Part shown: one piece after another, positions 1 through 13,319 of the stretch
Layout: each line of letters opens with the position of its first letter
How positions within the stretch are numbered: the stretch's first letter is position 1
NCBI GenBank assembly: GCA_963580455.1
Contig: OY756960.1
Span: forward strand, 28,641,238-28,705,237
From: Euonymus europaeus
Taxonomy: Eukaryota > Streptophyta > Magnoliopsida > Celastrales > Celastraceae
Reading direction: 5' to 3'
Length of the DNA stretch: 64,000 bases
Made by a program: the position numbers and the translations under genes
The notes under the pieces: model-generated
Told to the model about the DNA's origin: nothing
What the model saw: the letters and a program-made list of their open reading frames with translations, nothing else
The model's database searches: none

Positions 1-3000
1 AGTCATAGTTCAACAAAGAGATCCTTACATTGGGGCTAGAAAAACCACGAAGGAAATCATGTTGCCTGTAACAATTTAAAATGGAAAAGAAAGAGTTAGT
101 TCCTTCATCCTTGGATGAATATATATGGACTCAGAAACCATTAATATTGACGAACTACTTCAAGAATATCTGCAACTATAATATAAAGTTTTTATTACCC
201 AGAAGACCAAAAGTGAGAACCCATGGATTTTGAGAAAGAAAACCAGCCATTTCCCTCCAAAAAGACGTGAAAATGAACACAGATTTATTCAAAGGGAAGT
301 TTTAATTAGTTTTCTAGATGTCTTACAATCCATGCTACAAATTTAAGGAGAATGGGAGTGCAGATATACATATATATAGTGAGAGAGAGATATTTTTTGT
401 TTGCATGAACCATGCACTCACTCAATGCCAACGCAACAACTTATGTGGTCAGTAAATTGCTATTCTGCCATACTTACGTTCCACACCCGCTTAACTTTCC
501 TTCTCCAGTTCGACCTCTGTCATTTGACCGTCCACCTGTCACTCTTCTTTTTAATGGGTTTGGCTGCTTCTTTTTACTCATCACTTGTCATTCTAGTAAC
601 ATGTACACGACGGTCATAACCCTAACCCTAACAGTTCTCGAAATGAGCCATCACTTGTACACACACGTGACACATCACTCCTCGTGAGAGATTATTGCAT
701 GATCTAGATGCGTTTATACGCGGCACATATACATTTATTTAATAGATAGTATGTCTGACAGAGTATAAGTTAGAGTGTAGAGAGAAATTGAGCTTATAAG
801 CTCGGTGTATAAGTTAGTACTTAGTACATATACAAAAAAAAATGCTAATATTATAGATGACATTTATTTAGGTTTGAATGATGTCAATCAAAAAATATAT
901 ATATTAATGATAATCACATCATTATGTCACATAAAATATCCACTCATACGGGACAGGTGTTTAAGTGAAACAATATTCTAAGTGGCAAATGCTATTGCGT
1001 TCTATCGCTTTGCTTTTGACTGTCACGCCTGGATAGAGGATTCAAAGTTGGCTTCGAATTGTTACACGTGTCTCCATCTTATCATATGATAACTATACGT
1101 AGATCCCACACTCTTGCATTTATCCTAATACAAATATGAAATACAAAAGTACGTGTGACGTTGGACAGGGCTCTACTGCTTAGTGGGGAAGATATTGGTT
1201 TTGACATGGTAGGTGAAGAATATACTAATACATAGAGACCAGGCCACCTGAAGAAAGATAAGATTTACTAATCACGCCGCTTTGATGATTCGATTACTTA
1301 ATTAACATTACCTAGTCTGCTTTACCTATTATTGGCACGTATATAATTATTTGATACTCTTAAGGCAGATATTTGGTATGTACGTACGGCCAGTTCAGGT
1401 GATTGTCTGTGGTGGAATGCACGTCTGATACGCTTAATGTGACAAAATTAATTCTTGTTTTAACCTTCAGGGTTATACGCTATATCCACTCAAGCTAACA
1501 CACACTAAAATATTATCTCTATTTTTTTTTTCTCTTACACATGTTTCCTTGTGTCTCTCAAAATATATGTTAAATTTTTAAAATATATATATTCGAACCG
1601 AATCCGTAAAACTTTTTCTAATAAAATTCATATTCGATAACTTTTATTTTCTTATTAAATTATTTTATGTACTCTTAATAGTAAATTGACAGCTTATACG
1701 CTATTAAAATTTACGTTCTATCAAACACCACATAGCTTATTTGACAACTTAGTCTGTTTGGATCAGTGTATGTCTCATAGAGTATAAGCTCTCGTAAAAC
1801 GTAAAAGTTAAGAATGTCTGAGAGTATGAGTGACAGAGTATACGCTGATCCAAACAGGACACGTTTTACAGCTTAATTATGCACTATTAAAATTTGCGCC
1901 ATACCAACGGGCCCTTAATATAGTTTATGAATATGATTGCTAGGTGGGGATTGATAGAAACTTCCACGATTCAATCGAACTACTTTTCTTTTTTCACTTC
2001 TTTATCCTCTCCACCAATGCAATTCTACTATAAAGATTTAATTTACTATTTCATTATACAATACACTATCCAAAAGCTAGCCATTTATCATATATCACAT
2101 ATATATTAATATACACACACACTAAGTTGGGTAGCAATAATACTCATCCTTTATGTCGACTTACACAAGGTCTCACATCTCTCGAAGAAGTCTAAGTGAT
2201 GTTGTTTGTAAGGATATATAGATTCACTCATCTTTATTGATATAGGACCATTGATTTTCGAGTTTGAAGAAGAGTTGATAGGAACAATATAAAAAAACAT
2301 GTTAATGAGACATATTAGTTGGAATTAAAAAAGAAGGCAATCAATATTTCTGTAATTATTCACAAGCTCTGTTTTTGGTCATCCATACTTTTTGAAAAGC
2401 AGAATTTTGATACGATCAAGAATCAACGTCTATGCACCCAATGCACGATGAATTTCAGTCATTCGAGATCATTTAGGCATTCAAAAGTGCAGTCAAAGTT
2501 TGAAGTTGACTTTTTAATATATTTTTATTTAATTTCAAATTAGCTTAGGAAGTAGTCTTTTAATTGAATTAGGGTTTGAGACCTATTTAATGACTTTATT
2601 GCTTTTGTTTCATATTATGCTTGATTTTATACAAATTTCTTTGAGACAATTTTCTCAATTCTTGGTGGATTCCGAGTTTGCTACTCAGGGTTTACCTTTA
2701 TAATCTTTAAGTTTATTTTCGCTTTGCGCCATTTAAACAAAAGAAGTGTTTTTCCTTGTACTTAAGTATTATTAAGTTAGATGACCTAAGAAGAACAAAA
2801 TTGTGCGGGCTGATATGTCCACAAGAATTAGATAACTTAAAACGGATAATATTTATTAATTTATAGTGAGAGAGATGAATTTTCTAATATGATATCGTAA
2901 CAATGTCTCGATACAGTTGAGCGAGTCTTATCTATCCATATTTTGGATTTAACAACCTATAAATGTGAGGGAATGTCCAAACTTACAAAAGTCTCACATC

Positions 3001-4378
3001 TCTCGGAGAACTTCGAGTGATGTGGTTTTAAATAAAGACTCATTCCTCTACACAGAAGGCAGGCTTTTTTTTCTTTGGACAGTAGTTGATTAATTATTAT
3101 GTTTGTTTGGGTGGATGTCTCAATCTTTCACTAAGTTGTTTCAATATTCTGATTCAAATATCTATAATTGAGAATATTCATTGATTTATAATAACTTCAA
3201 TAAAAAATGATGGATGAATAAATTAGAACTTTACTTGGTATTGGCATATATATAATTATATATTGTGTTAACCGATTGAAATATTATAATCAAATGTCCA
3301 GGAAACGTGAAACACAACTGCAGGCTGGGCCACGATTTGGCTCAAAAGATTGGGCCAATACTGGCCTATAAAAGATTACTCATTTGGGCTCAGATTACGG
3401 GCAATCGCACATTCCCAAAAAAATGAGCCTCCTGGTGGTGGCAGCAACCGATACAAGCAAGGCTGAGCCCAACAACTGCTCGTCTGGGTACTCGCTCTCC
3501 ATCGATTGCGAGGTCAGGCTAATTGAAATGATTCAATTTGATGGACGACTAATATTGTATTAAATATGTATTTTATTGACATATTTTTATCGAGAGACGT
3601 ATTTTGTTAATATATTTATATTAAAATATGTATTTAATTAATGTGGCTGAGGATGTGACTTCATCTTTTGTGAAAGATGTAAAATCTAATATTCATTTTG
3701 GTATAGTTATGCAATTTAATATACATATTTTTGTTGGAGAATATATAGAGAAATGAATAACGGTTGGCTTGACCAAAATAAAAAATAAAAAATATATAGA
3801 GATTTATGTTTTGTTCACATGACTATATTAAAAGACGTATTTTATTAATATAGATAAATATTTGATTTGAATTTTTGGATAATAAATTTGGGAATCGATA
3901 TCAATTTTAATGAGAGAACGAAAAGAAGCGCCATTGCAGTTGGAATTGCAATTGGTCACTACACCACAAATACCCAAAGGTGATTCCAAGTCAGCAACCA
4001 TATTTAGTCACTGAAATTAATTAAAATAGAGTCTTCAACGATCATTTTCCATGCAATTTCAAGAATAATAAATAAGGGAACAAGACATGTCCTCCGACTA
4101 ATGTCCAACAATAATATTTATTGGGGTGGGCTAGTTTAATTTACAGAATAGGCTGCTACCGACCTACCCGTATACAGATTGGAAAAAAGCAGTCACATCG
4201 GAATTCGATAATTTAATTATTTTAAACAAAATAAAAAGAGCCGCCTTTACTCTCGTTGACTTTTCTCCGCCCACTCTTGATCGATGAATATTTCTCTCCA
4301 TAAACGAGGCGGGCTTTTTTTGATCGATTGACCTTTTAAGCCTTAGACTTGAGAGACCTAGAGGGGGTGAATCAGTGA
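1..4378. other. Intergenic region, no recognisable gene
   Basis: AT-rich DNA with many homopolymer runs and short open frames that match no family I know. A GC-richer patch at about 3421-3530 has a short open frame starting at 3424, but I see no domain or convincing splice signals. A telomere-like AACCCTAACCCTAAC lies at about 618-632; the plant telomere unit is CCCTAAA, so this is not a true telomere tract. The right end includes the promoter and 5' UTR of the DHHC gene that starts at 4379. Confidence 0.6.
1755..1857. repeat. Short palindromic MITE-like element
   Basis: An inverted repeat of about 20 bp bounds about 100 bp. The left end reads TGTTTGGATCAGTGTA and the right end, at 1841-1857, is its near-perfect reverse complement. 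Inside lie two copies of an AGAGTATA motif. There is no coding sequence. A related motif (GTTTGGTACAGAGTATAAG) bounds another small element at 41065-41182, which suggests one family of non-autonomous elements. The superfamily is not clear. Confidence 0.5.
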
Positions 4379-7300
4379 ATGAGGGAGACGTATGTGCCGC
4401 CTCCGCCGTCCCGTGCTTCAGGCTCGGTGACTGAAGTTGCCGCCGCTGCTGGGACGGCGATGATCCGGGCATACCATTATTGGAAAGGCAGCAACGTGAG
4501 TAATTGCTTCCTCTTCTGTTTTTGATAGTTGTTCGAGTTAAATTATGATATTTTATTTTGTTTGTTTATCTATAGTTGTTGATGACTCGATGTGAGTATT
4601 GTTCCTACTTAGAAAGTTCAGGATTGTGGTTTGGGGATAGTGGTGTTTGTAAGATCTGATAGTTTAGTGTTTGTTTGATGGAGTTTAGATGTAGAAAAAG
4701 AGGGATTATGTTGCTTGGTAAAAGAATTTTCGAGGAAAATTTTAACTCTGAGAATTTGTTGGTACTGGATATGTAGTGTGGGAGGAACATGGGGCTTGAA
4801 TTCTGTCACTAGAGCCTCGTTATGTTTGGGCTTGTGGATTGATGGCGGATGCGTAGGAATCATTTCGATAAGTTTCTGGCCCTATTTGGCTTCACTTGTA
4901 GCTTGGAATCTATTGAACTATTAACTCTATTGTTCAACTTATTGTACTGCATTTTCTTAATTGTCATATCTCTGCTGTTTGGGTCAAAGTCTTTTGTTGA
5001 TGATGGCTGTGTATCTGCTCTTGAAAATAGCTGCCTTGTCGAGTTCCGTAAGTCATCAGTTGCGTAGAGTGATTGCTAAAATTAATAGGATTGGGAAATC
5101 CAATGGTACCTTTATTTCAGCATTTTGAATTACAAAATGAAAGGTGATAATGGGTGTTCTTTCTTTTGCTGTGCACGAGCCCATCTACTTATTATCCACC
5201 TTTAGCAAGAATAAAGAAAGAGAACCATTGGCAACAAACGCCAATCACCTGCAGTTTTTGCTTCCTACATAGTTTTAAGTGTAATGTCTATATGGTTTTG
5301 ATAACTTTTCTTCTTACAGTGGCCTGTTTCATTTGCAGATATTTTGTCTTCAGGGGAGACTTATATTTGGACCAGATGCGAGATCTGTTCTACTATCCGT
5401 GTTTCTTATTGTAGCTCCTGTTGCTGTTTTCTGTGTCTTTGTAGCAAGAAAGCTGATTGATGATTTTCAGGATCACTTGGGAATATTAGTGATGGTCATT
5501 GTTGTTGCATTGACATTATTTGTACGTTAATTTTCCCATCTAAAATCCTATGCATAATTTTTTTTTTCTATAAATACCAATCCTTGATTTGCATTCTTAA
5601 TGTTCGCAACATGACCTGCCACATCCCTGAAACCATTAAGTAAGGGTTTGCCTCATCCTTGAACTTATAATTAGTGATTGTTACTTTTGTCTGCTTACAA
5701 TGGCGAGAACATTTAATGTTTCATTTTTCACCTATACCGTTGAAATCCTGGAATGTTGGTTTTTTGAGTGAAATATACATTTATTTCTAAGTAGATAGCA
5801 CATGCATGTATAAAGCACAGAAGTTTAAATGTGGGAATTTTACTTGTTTGTAAAAAAGTTGTGTGTGAAAGAACTATTGGAAGTTATTTATCTATCCATT
5901 TTTAAATGTTGTACCATGGGGAGTCTTCTCAATTGGTTTTGACTTTAAAGCTTATTGCCCGTGACATTTCTTGATCATAATTTGGCCTAAAGAGGCTACA
6001 GAACTAGTCTGCAGCAAGTGTCATGTTGCCTATTTTCTTAGAAAGACCTTCCAGTCCATGTTAGAATCATTACATTGTTCTCTAAGTATGTCATTTTGTC
6101 TGGATTTAATTATTTTACTGACGGATGTATGTATTATCCTGGTTTGCTCTTGAATTGATTAATTTATATATTCATTCAGGATTTAATAGTCCTTCTAGTA
6201 ACCTCAGGAAGAGACCCTGGAATAGTACCTCGTAATGCAAACCCTCCTGAACCGGAAGCCTTTGAAGAGAGTTCTGGAGTTTGGGCTGGGCAAACTCCAC
6301 CACAACGTTTGCCTCGCACAAAGGACGTTATTGTCAATGGAATAACTGTGAAGACTAAGTACTGTGATACTTGCATGCTTTATAGGCCTCCTCGCTGTTC
6401 CCACTGTTCAATTTGCAATAATTGCGTGGAAAAGTTTGACCATCACTGCCCCTGGGTTGGCCAGTGCATTGGATTGGTGAGGGACATTTTTCTGACTACT
6501 GGTATTTATTCTCTAAATTCACATAGCCTGCCTTTGCAGAATCCGAAAAATCTTGTTCATCTTTGTTCTGTTTTTCGCATCGTATTTTTCCTTTTCAATT
6601 TAAATGTTGTGGTCTATTAACAATAAGAGCTATGCTTTCATCATCATAAAAGGAAGAAGAGAAAGCCCCTTCTTAATGAAAGTTAAGTGAAAGAACACCA
6701 ATATTTTTTCTCAGGAATGAAAAGCGTTGCCTATTATGAGTACACCTGAACCATTTATGGATTATTCAACTTGCTAGTATCGTAAAAGATTGAAATTCGC
6801 CCTTCTGTTATGATTTTATGAAAGTGATGATGAAACACAGCCAAATGATTGTATTGAACTGCATAGCATGATATCTCGGCAGATGTAAAAATAAGAGTTA
6901 GTTGTGGCTTTTATAATTCAGAAGTAATTTTGGTTAAAAAACAATGGTAGCGCTTTTCAGTTGTACTGATCTTGCTGTTATATGAGTTGAAGAACTTAAG
7001 ATTTTTGTTTCTTGAAATAGCTCAAATCAAATATATTTCTGTACTTTCCAGCATTGAGCAAAATAGGAATTGAAGACTTCTTTCTAGTTCCTTTTAGGAC
7101 TTTCATGTTAAGTAATTCCTGAATTGGTCTCTCTTATATGGATTGACACAATCACCAAAATCACTACATAATCAATCTTCGGTTTGTTTTCAATTTTTTG
7201 TGCAGCGCAATTACCGGTTTTACTTCATGTTTGTCTTCTCTTCAACTCTCCTTTGCTTATATATACATGGGTTTTGCTGGGTATACATCACGAGGATCAT

Positions 7301-8255
7301 GAATAGTGAGTCAACGTCGATTTGGAAAGCAATGATTAAGACTCCAGCTTCCATTGCGCTACTGATTTATTCCTTTATCTCAGTCTGGTTTGTTGGCGGC
7401 CTTACTGCTTTACATTTGTATCTCATCAGTACAAACCAGGTAAGAATACTTCCCATCAGTATTCTTTCTTTTTGGGCTTTGCATTCCCTTGATAACTACC
7501 TGCGTTTGTATGGGGAAGTTCATCATTTTCCCTTTTCTTACTTCCCATCAGTATTCTTTCTTTTTGGGCTTTGCATTTCCTTGATAACTACCTGCGTTTG
7601 TATGGGGAAGTTCATCATTTTCCCATTATACTGTGGTGACTTCCCTCCATGAGTACATTTTAAATCTTTTTATCTATTTATTTTGGTTTGTAACCAAAAC
7701 TCCTGTTTTATGTGCTTTTGGCAGTCTACTTATGAAAATTTTAGATATCGGTATGATCGAGGAACCAACCCACATAACAAGGGAGTCATTAAGAATTTCA
7801 TGGAGGTATTTTGTACTAGAATTCCTCCTTCTAAGAACAATTTCAGAGAAAAGGTCCCAAAGGAGCCTGAAACTCCACCCCGGATGGCCGGAGGAAGTTT
7901 TATAAGTTCAAACAGGTCGGAAACTGTTGTTAACACGGAAACAGGGAGTATGAGGAAGACAGTTTGGGATGAGACAGCAAAAGAGGTAGGTGACAATGAA
8001 GGCCGACTGAGTGACGATATTGCAGTGGACATGGATGTTGAATGGGCTGATGAGTCTTCGAATCTACCCAGATTACCTCCAAAAGATGGCAAGCAGGGGC
8101 ATGGGGCCTCGCATCATCGAAGATCTAGTTGGGGAAGGAAGGTTGATAACTGGGAAGTATCACCACCAAATGTTTATTCTTTAGCATCTGAGATTGGAGA
8201 TTCGAAGCGGGCAGCTGGTGGCAACAGTAGTAACTTGAGAACAGAAGCTCCATAA
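4379..8255 (+). CDS. DHHC-type protein S-acyltransferase
   Basis: Exons 4379-4495, 5339-5521, 6180-6476, 7206-7439 and 7725-8255 join in frame to give 453 aa; all junctions are GT-AG and phase 0. An in-frame TGA directly precedes the ATG. The protein has four likely membrane segments (about 57-75, 87-108, 204-226 and 246-270), a DPG motif at about 112, a cysteine-rich domain from about 162, the catalytic DHHC at 187-190 (FDHHCPWVGQC) and a TTxE-like STYE at 278-281. The hydrophilic tail of about 170 residues is probably cytosolic. Known role of the family: auto-acylation of the DHHC cysteine, then transfer of palmitate to cysteines of membrane proteins at the Golgi, plasma membrane or tonoplast. 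It resembles the Arabidopsis PAT05-09 group. The 3' end converges on TIM8. Substrates cannot be told from sequence. Confidence 0.93.
7447..7630 (+). repeat. 92-bp tandem duplication inside intron 4 of the DHHC gene
   Basis: Two nearly identical copies with a 92-bp period, at 7447-7538 and about 7539-7622, differ at about one position (GCATTCCC against GCATTTCC). Both lie between the exon 4 donor at 7440 and the exon 5 acceptor at 7724, so the coding frame is not affected. The high identity points to a recent slippage or unequal-exchange event. Confidence 0.9.
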
Positions 8256-8720
8256 TCTTGTCCTTGGACAAACATTAAGTTGTAAAATACGCAGAAGACA
8301 AAATTTATACACAGCAGATGCTCTAAACAAGATAATGAATAGACGTGGATACCTTTTCTTAGGAAATCAGGTATCATGGTTTGTTCCTCCTTGTATAGAT
8401 TTTCAGCTGTGGTTGTTCAAGACGACCGGTGTTCCCAAGATTTGCAATGCTCATTAGAAACTCTTACAGTTCGTAGAAAGAAAGATTGTTTTAGCTTCAT
8501 CAACCACAGTACTCCCTGGATGCAGCGTAAACCATTAAATTTCAACAACATTACTAGGCATCATAAACTATTGAATTTCAAGAACTTTAATTAAAGATAC
8601 GTTTTCAGATTGCTTCAAATACAAAGGATTGTCCTAAAATGAATGTTGAAACAGCATGAAATAGTTAATTGGATCATTAATTGGTAATTGATCGATGCTG
8701 TAGCGAAAGCAAGTTCCACT
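8256..8720. other. Shared 3' flank between convergent DHHC and TIM8 genes
   Basis: 465 bp between two facing stop codons, presumably the 3' UTRs of both genes. I see no other gene here. The two transcripts may overlap, but no polyadenylation site can be fixed from the sequence. Confidence 0.6.
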
Positions 8721-10067
8721 TCATTGCATGGACTGAAATCTCTTCATGATAATGAGACTCAGATCCATGTATCGCTGAGCACAGTTTGATAAACATGATG
8801 ATTCACTGGAGCTGAACTTGCTCCCTGGTGTACTAGTAATGCACTTGTCCCAGCAGACGCTTGTAAGCTTTGCCACCATCTCATTGACCATAGCTCTTTC
8901 TTTTTCTTGCTGAAAAGACACAACAAATCATTTCAGAAATTAAAGGTTAAGATACTGCAACGTCTAACTGTTACCCCGTATGAACCATAAGAAAACCTTA
9001 TTTCTCTTTCTAGCAGCGCATAATTAGCAATCCATATGTCTCTTAGACAACGTAAGCAACCCCATTCGCAAAATTGATAGGCAAGTCAGTGGCTAAACTA
9101 ACTGAAATCCACAAACAGACTTGCGAGCTTAATACAATTTTTGGAGGAGCAGTCAACTCTCAATAAAGTGACAACTACAAGCCTCAAGATGAGGGAGGAA
9201 CTGGAGACACCGAGACAGAAAGAAATTGAGAAAAGTCTCGCCAAGAAACACACACAATACGGGATAAAGGCTAAAGCAACCAATATCATCTCATGATAAT
9301 CATGTGAATATATGCATTCTCGCACACTTCCTCTTGCAACATCATTCGAGTAGGGATACCATTGACAACGTAATTAAAGTTTGATTAAGCCTTAATCTAA
9401 GCCCAAAAAAATATATTATCATCTTGGACAAACAATTGAATTCTGATGCAAAGACTAATCTTGACAGAGATTGCATGTCCCCATAGAAATCTAGTCCACA
9501 TCCTGTTCTACCCAAAAAAAAGGGAGGGAGAGATATAGAAGAAAGCTGAACGGTATTTGAATCACTAATTCTATTCAAAACAAAAGATTACTTACAGTTA
9601 CAGGCAGCACATACTATTGCGAAAAAGGTACTCGTAAGACAATTTTCCAGCTCAAATATTTCTAGCTTTAAAACTATCGCTGTCCGTATAATGTGAAATC
9701 ATAGCCGATTTTGTGACACTACTTTTGAAATCTGTGTAGCCTAAAGCCAACCAACGAAAATTTATCGCAAGTTTTTCCTGAAGTTGTTCTTCGTCTTTAC
9801 TATTAGCTAGCTATGTATATTTAATCTTGATTCTGATTCTGATTCTCTTTAAAAAGAAAAAGAATAAATTACACAAATTAAACGACAAAGAGAAGGAACA
9901 AGAACACTCCAGCAAATCCAGGCAGGGTATGATATGATTGAATCAGTTCACAAACCTACTTATAATTTAATTTATGCAATCAGAGAGAACGGAATGAGAG
10001 ACAATCGGGAAAAGCTCACATTGATGAATCGTTGCATCTCAGCTGAGTTAAGGGAACTCGGATCCAT
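8721..10067 (-). CDS. TIM8: Mitochondrial inter-membrane-space chaperone Tim8
   Basis: Exon 1 is 10067-10020 (16 codons, starting MDPSSLNSAEMQRFIN) and exon 2 is 8909-8721. The intron of about 1.1 kb has a GTGAGC donor and a CAG acceptor. The product is 78 aa, the usual small-Tim length, with the twin CX3C motif at C35-X3-C39 and C55-X3-C59. In the known family these cysteines form two disulfides through the MIA pathway, and Tim8-Tim13 hexamers carry hydrophobic carrier and inner-membrane precursors across the inter-membrane space. There is no cleavable presequence, as expected. Exon 1 encodes only the N-terminal tail and is too short to be found by length alone. It is convergent with the DHHC gene. 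Confidence 0.95.
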
Positions 10068-12411
10068 GGCTTGACCGCGTAAACCCGCTTCACTTCAAAA
10101 ATCTCAGCGAGCGCTCGAAGAGAAACCCTAACACAAAGCCGCTCCACCGGTCTAAAATTACAAAGCACCACCATTGTCTAAGGCAATCTCGAGGCCTTTG
10201 TGATGTAGTAAACTGGTAAGCCCACTGGGCCAGTCACCTGGTAGTGTTAATAATATCAATGGGCAAGGCCCAAAAGAGTACAGTGGGATGGGCACAGGTG
10301 GTTGTCAGGGGTGTAATTGACAGCGGGCCTTGGCCCAGTGGAGTCCAGCTACAATTATTTTTTATTTGATACCATGAAAAAATAATATCCAAGAGAAACA
10401 AGTAAACTTGATGGGCAATGGACAACACGAGAGAAGATAGTCCTCTCCATTTTTTAACTCTCATCATAATGATAATAAATCTTACTAGGAATATCAACCA
10501 GGTTATTACTTGTTGTTATTTTATTTTTTTAGGAACTTATAAGATCGCAAGTGATTTTACGAGTTTCTTATGAATTAAGCATGCCTTATTTCTCTTTGGG
10601 ATCAATTGCTTTGTACATGATTTGAAAAGGTGATGAATGCCTAAAGAAGGAAAAAGATTATTAATAAATGATTAGCAAGATTCTAATACGCACCTATGAA
10701 AGAAGAAGATGAGTAGATAGATTTCCTTTGACACTTTCACTAATATGATATCTTGTACTTTAAAGAGTCAAAACAATTTTTCTATTATTTGATTTGATGA
10801 TTTCTACTGGAAAAAATGGCAATGTTCTATATTTTTCTTTTATAATCAATAAAGACATCATACACTTCTTTTTAACCTTTGAAAGGCTAAATTCGGGTCT
10901 TTTTTAAGTCTTCGAATACAAATATATAAGTTTCTCATTTTATAACGAATTGGGTCAAAATTTAATGCGTGATCACAATAATATTATCCTCGCTGAAAAT
11001 TGAACTCAGGCAATGCTTTATCTTTTGTTTGTGAAGCATAGAAGAATGATAGATTTAGGGGGGAGAAAAAGACGGCAAAACCTCTCATATTAGAGAAGCT
11101 ATTTTCGTGGGATTATTCAAACATTTTTGGTCATTTTCTACTTCCTTTTTTCTTTCTCTTCTCTCTTTTGGATTAACACTATTTATTAAAATATATGTAG
11201 CCGAATTGTTTGCTTCTATGCAAAGATTGAAGAGGCTGAGCGACCCATGTGTGATTTTTCAGATTTTGAATGTCGATCAATGTCACATGTAAAGAGAAAA
11301 AGCCACATCTTCGCAATGAAGAAAGGTAGCAATTTTGAAGTGTCCTACTCATCACAACATGGTTTAATGGGGGCATTTTGTAGTTTTTGAGAGATTTGCT
11401 TTCTTTTGAAAGTCTACGACTTTTGGTATGTGGTTTTTCTTTCATACTCATCTCTTTTTTAGCCACCCAATAACCTATTAATCCATATTGTTTTACCTAT
11501 ATATATATATATATATATAACAGTTTTTAACAAGCGACTGTGACTACACATCAAAAACACAGATATATCTCATTCGAAGATGAATGATGGCGCATGAATT
11601 TTAACCAGGGCAGACCACTTCAACGAGGACACTAATATTATAATATATTACTCGCAAATAATAATAGAGTTCTAGGATGCAATACGTTTAATTTTTGAAA
11701 ACAATTTCTTACATATTATATGGGATAAAACTTCGACCCTCACTATGAGATAGACACGAGTTGTGCAAGTAATGGTGCGTGATGTACACATTAATTTGTT
11801 ACTATTTTTTTTTCTAGCCCGTTCGTTATTATTTCTATCTCCACCTCCATCTGGATTTTGGAAGGAATGATTTGTTTTTGTCACCGACTGTCCATGGGTA
11901 GGCATTAGGCAAGCATGACACCATATGACATCACACTCAGTGAAATTTTCTACGGTCTGTTTCAGAAGAAAAAGAGAGTAAAAATACATGTATATTCTTT
12001 TCACAATGTAATCGAGGACTTCCTCTACGGTTCTACCCAGTCATAGAGGTAAAAATCATCAAACCCAGATGGATAGTCTTCTTTCAACATAATTGTCTAG
12101 TTGGGTTTGAAAGAATGCATTCAGGACCAGCTCCACCTCTACAAGAATTAAAGCACTTTTGTATCAAAGTTTCCATATCATTTGTATACTTAACAGTTGA
12201 CATCATCCAAACAACATAATTGGATTTAGAAACCGTAGTAGTCCCAATATTAAAATGACCCCAAAAGACCCCCCACTATTACTTACAAAAGGGTTTTTGC
12301 TTCTCCATCTTACCTAACCCACTGCACTCTCGGCTCTCTTAATCACTCTCACTTTTCTTGTGCATTATAAATACTTAACGTTGATTAACATGAAAGAGGA
12401 ACACATCAAGC
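10068..12411. other. Intergenic region between TIM8 and the NAC gene
   Basis: Holds the TIM8 upstream region and the NAC promoter. An AT dinucleotide run lies at 11499-11519. I recognise no coding sequence; the short open frames on either strand have no family features. The 5' flanks of the two genes lie head to head across about 2.3 kb. Confidence 0.6.
12366..12373 (+). promoter_or_regulatory. Likely TATA box of the NAC gene
   Basis: TATAAATA sits 39 bp before the ATG at 12412. If transcription starts about 30 bp downstream, the leader would be very short. This is the only good TATA match just upstream; no transcript data support it. Confidence 0.45.
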
Positions 12412-13319
12412 ATGGACAAGTTCAACATTGCCAGGGATGGATTAACTGGACTCCCTCCCGGCTTTCGCTTCCAACCGACCGATGAGGAGCTTGTTTTCCA
12501 GTACCTAAAATGCAAAGTCTTTTCATGGCCATTACCAGCCTCCATCATTCCTGAAATCAATGTTTGCAAGTATGATCCATGGGACTTACCAGGTTAGTGT
12601 CAAAGTGATAATACTAATTAAACATGGATCAGCGCGCGACTCAAAATTCATCTAATTAAGCTTATTAATTAAGAATTGTGTGTGTGTGTGTTGTGTGTGG
12701 TGTTATTAGGGGATGTGGGGGAAGAGAGGTACCTTTTCAGTAACAAAGAAGCAAAGTATCGAAATGGGAACAGAACAAATAGAGCAACTGCTTCTGGGTA
12801 TTGGAAGGCAACAGGCTTAGACAAGCACATTGTGTCTTCTTCCGTGAGTAATCAAATGATGGGGATTAGAAAGACTTTGGTTTTTCATAGAGGGAGGCCT
12901 CCACATGGGTCTAGAACAGACTGGATTATGCACGAATATCGCCTTGTCACTGCAGCAGCAACTGCTAATGTAGCTTGTGAATATCTTCAAACTACTCAGG
13001 CCAGCCATCCTGACTGTATATATATGTAGATTCTTGTGGAAATTAATGAATGGACTAGTGCCTCCATTGTGTTGGTTGCATGATTTTTGACCACTTTAAT
13101 TTGCTTGATATTCTGCAGACTAACCAGCTGGATAATTGGGTTCTTTGTCATATATTTTTGAAGAAAAAAAGTTCAAGCAAGGATGATCAACAGATTCAGC
13201 CGGGTAGAAATGTCGTTGCAGATAAGCCAGGATTTTTCAATTTTATGGCGATAGACAAGCCTGATTTGAGTCCTGCCTCTTCCTCGTCATCTTCAAGTTC
13301 CGTTGCATGCGATCGCTGA
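12412..13319 (+). CDS. NAC-domain transcription factor, NAC083/VNI2-like
   Basis: Best model: exons 12412-12592, 12710-12969 and 13119-13319, giving 213 aa. The NAC subdomains appear in order: [19 protein letters not shown] (A), [56 protein letters not shown] and [12 protein letters not shown]. The family binds DNA as dimers in the nucleus, and the closest group I recall (Arabidopsis NAC083/VNI2) acts in xylem and senescence control. The C-terminus is short and serine-rich and keeps a conserved FFNFM-like patch. Exon 1-2 and the exon 3 acceptor are clear. The exon 2 donor is not: GTAGCT at 12970 keeps the frame but is a weak site, while the stronger-looking GTATAT at 13016 would bring in a stop. 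Only the linker before NWVLC is uncertain. Confidence 0.88.

Noticed and set aside
618..632. Telomere-like AACCCTAACCCTAAC
   Set aside because: Only two units and not the plant CCCTAAA unit; more likely chance or a telobox-like promoter word.
3424..3540. Possible small exon in a GC-richer patch
   Set aside because: No family resemblance, no convincing splice sites and no partner exons nearby.
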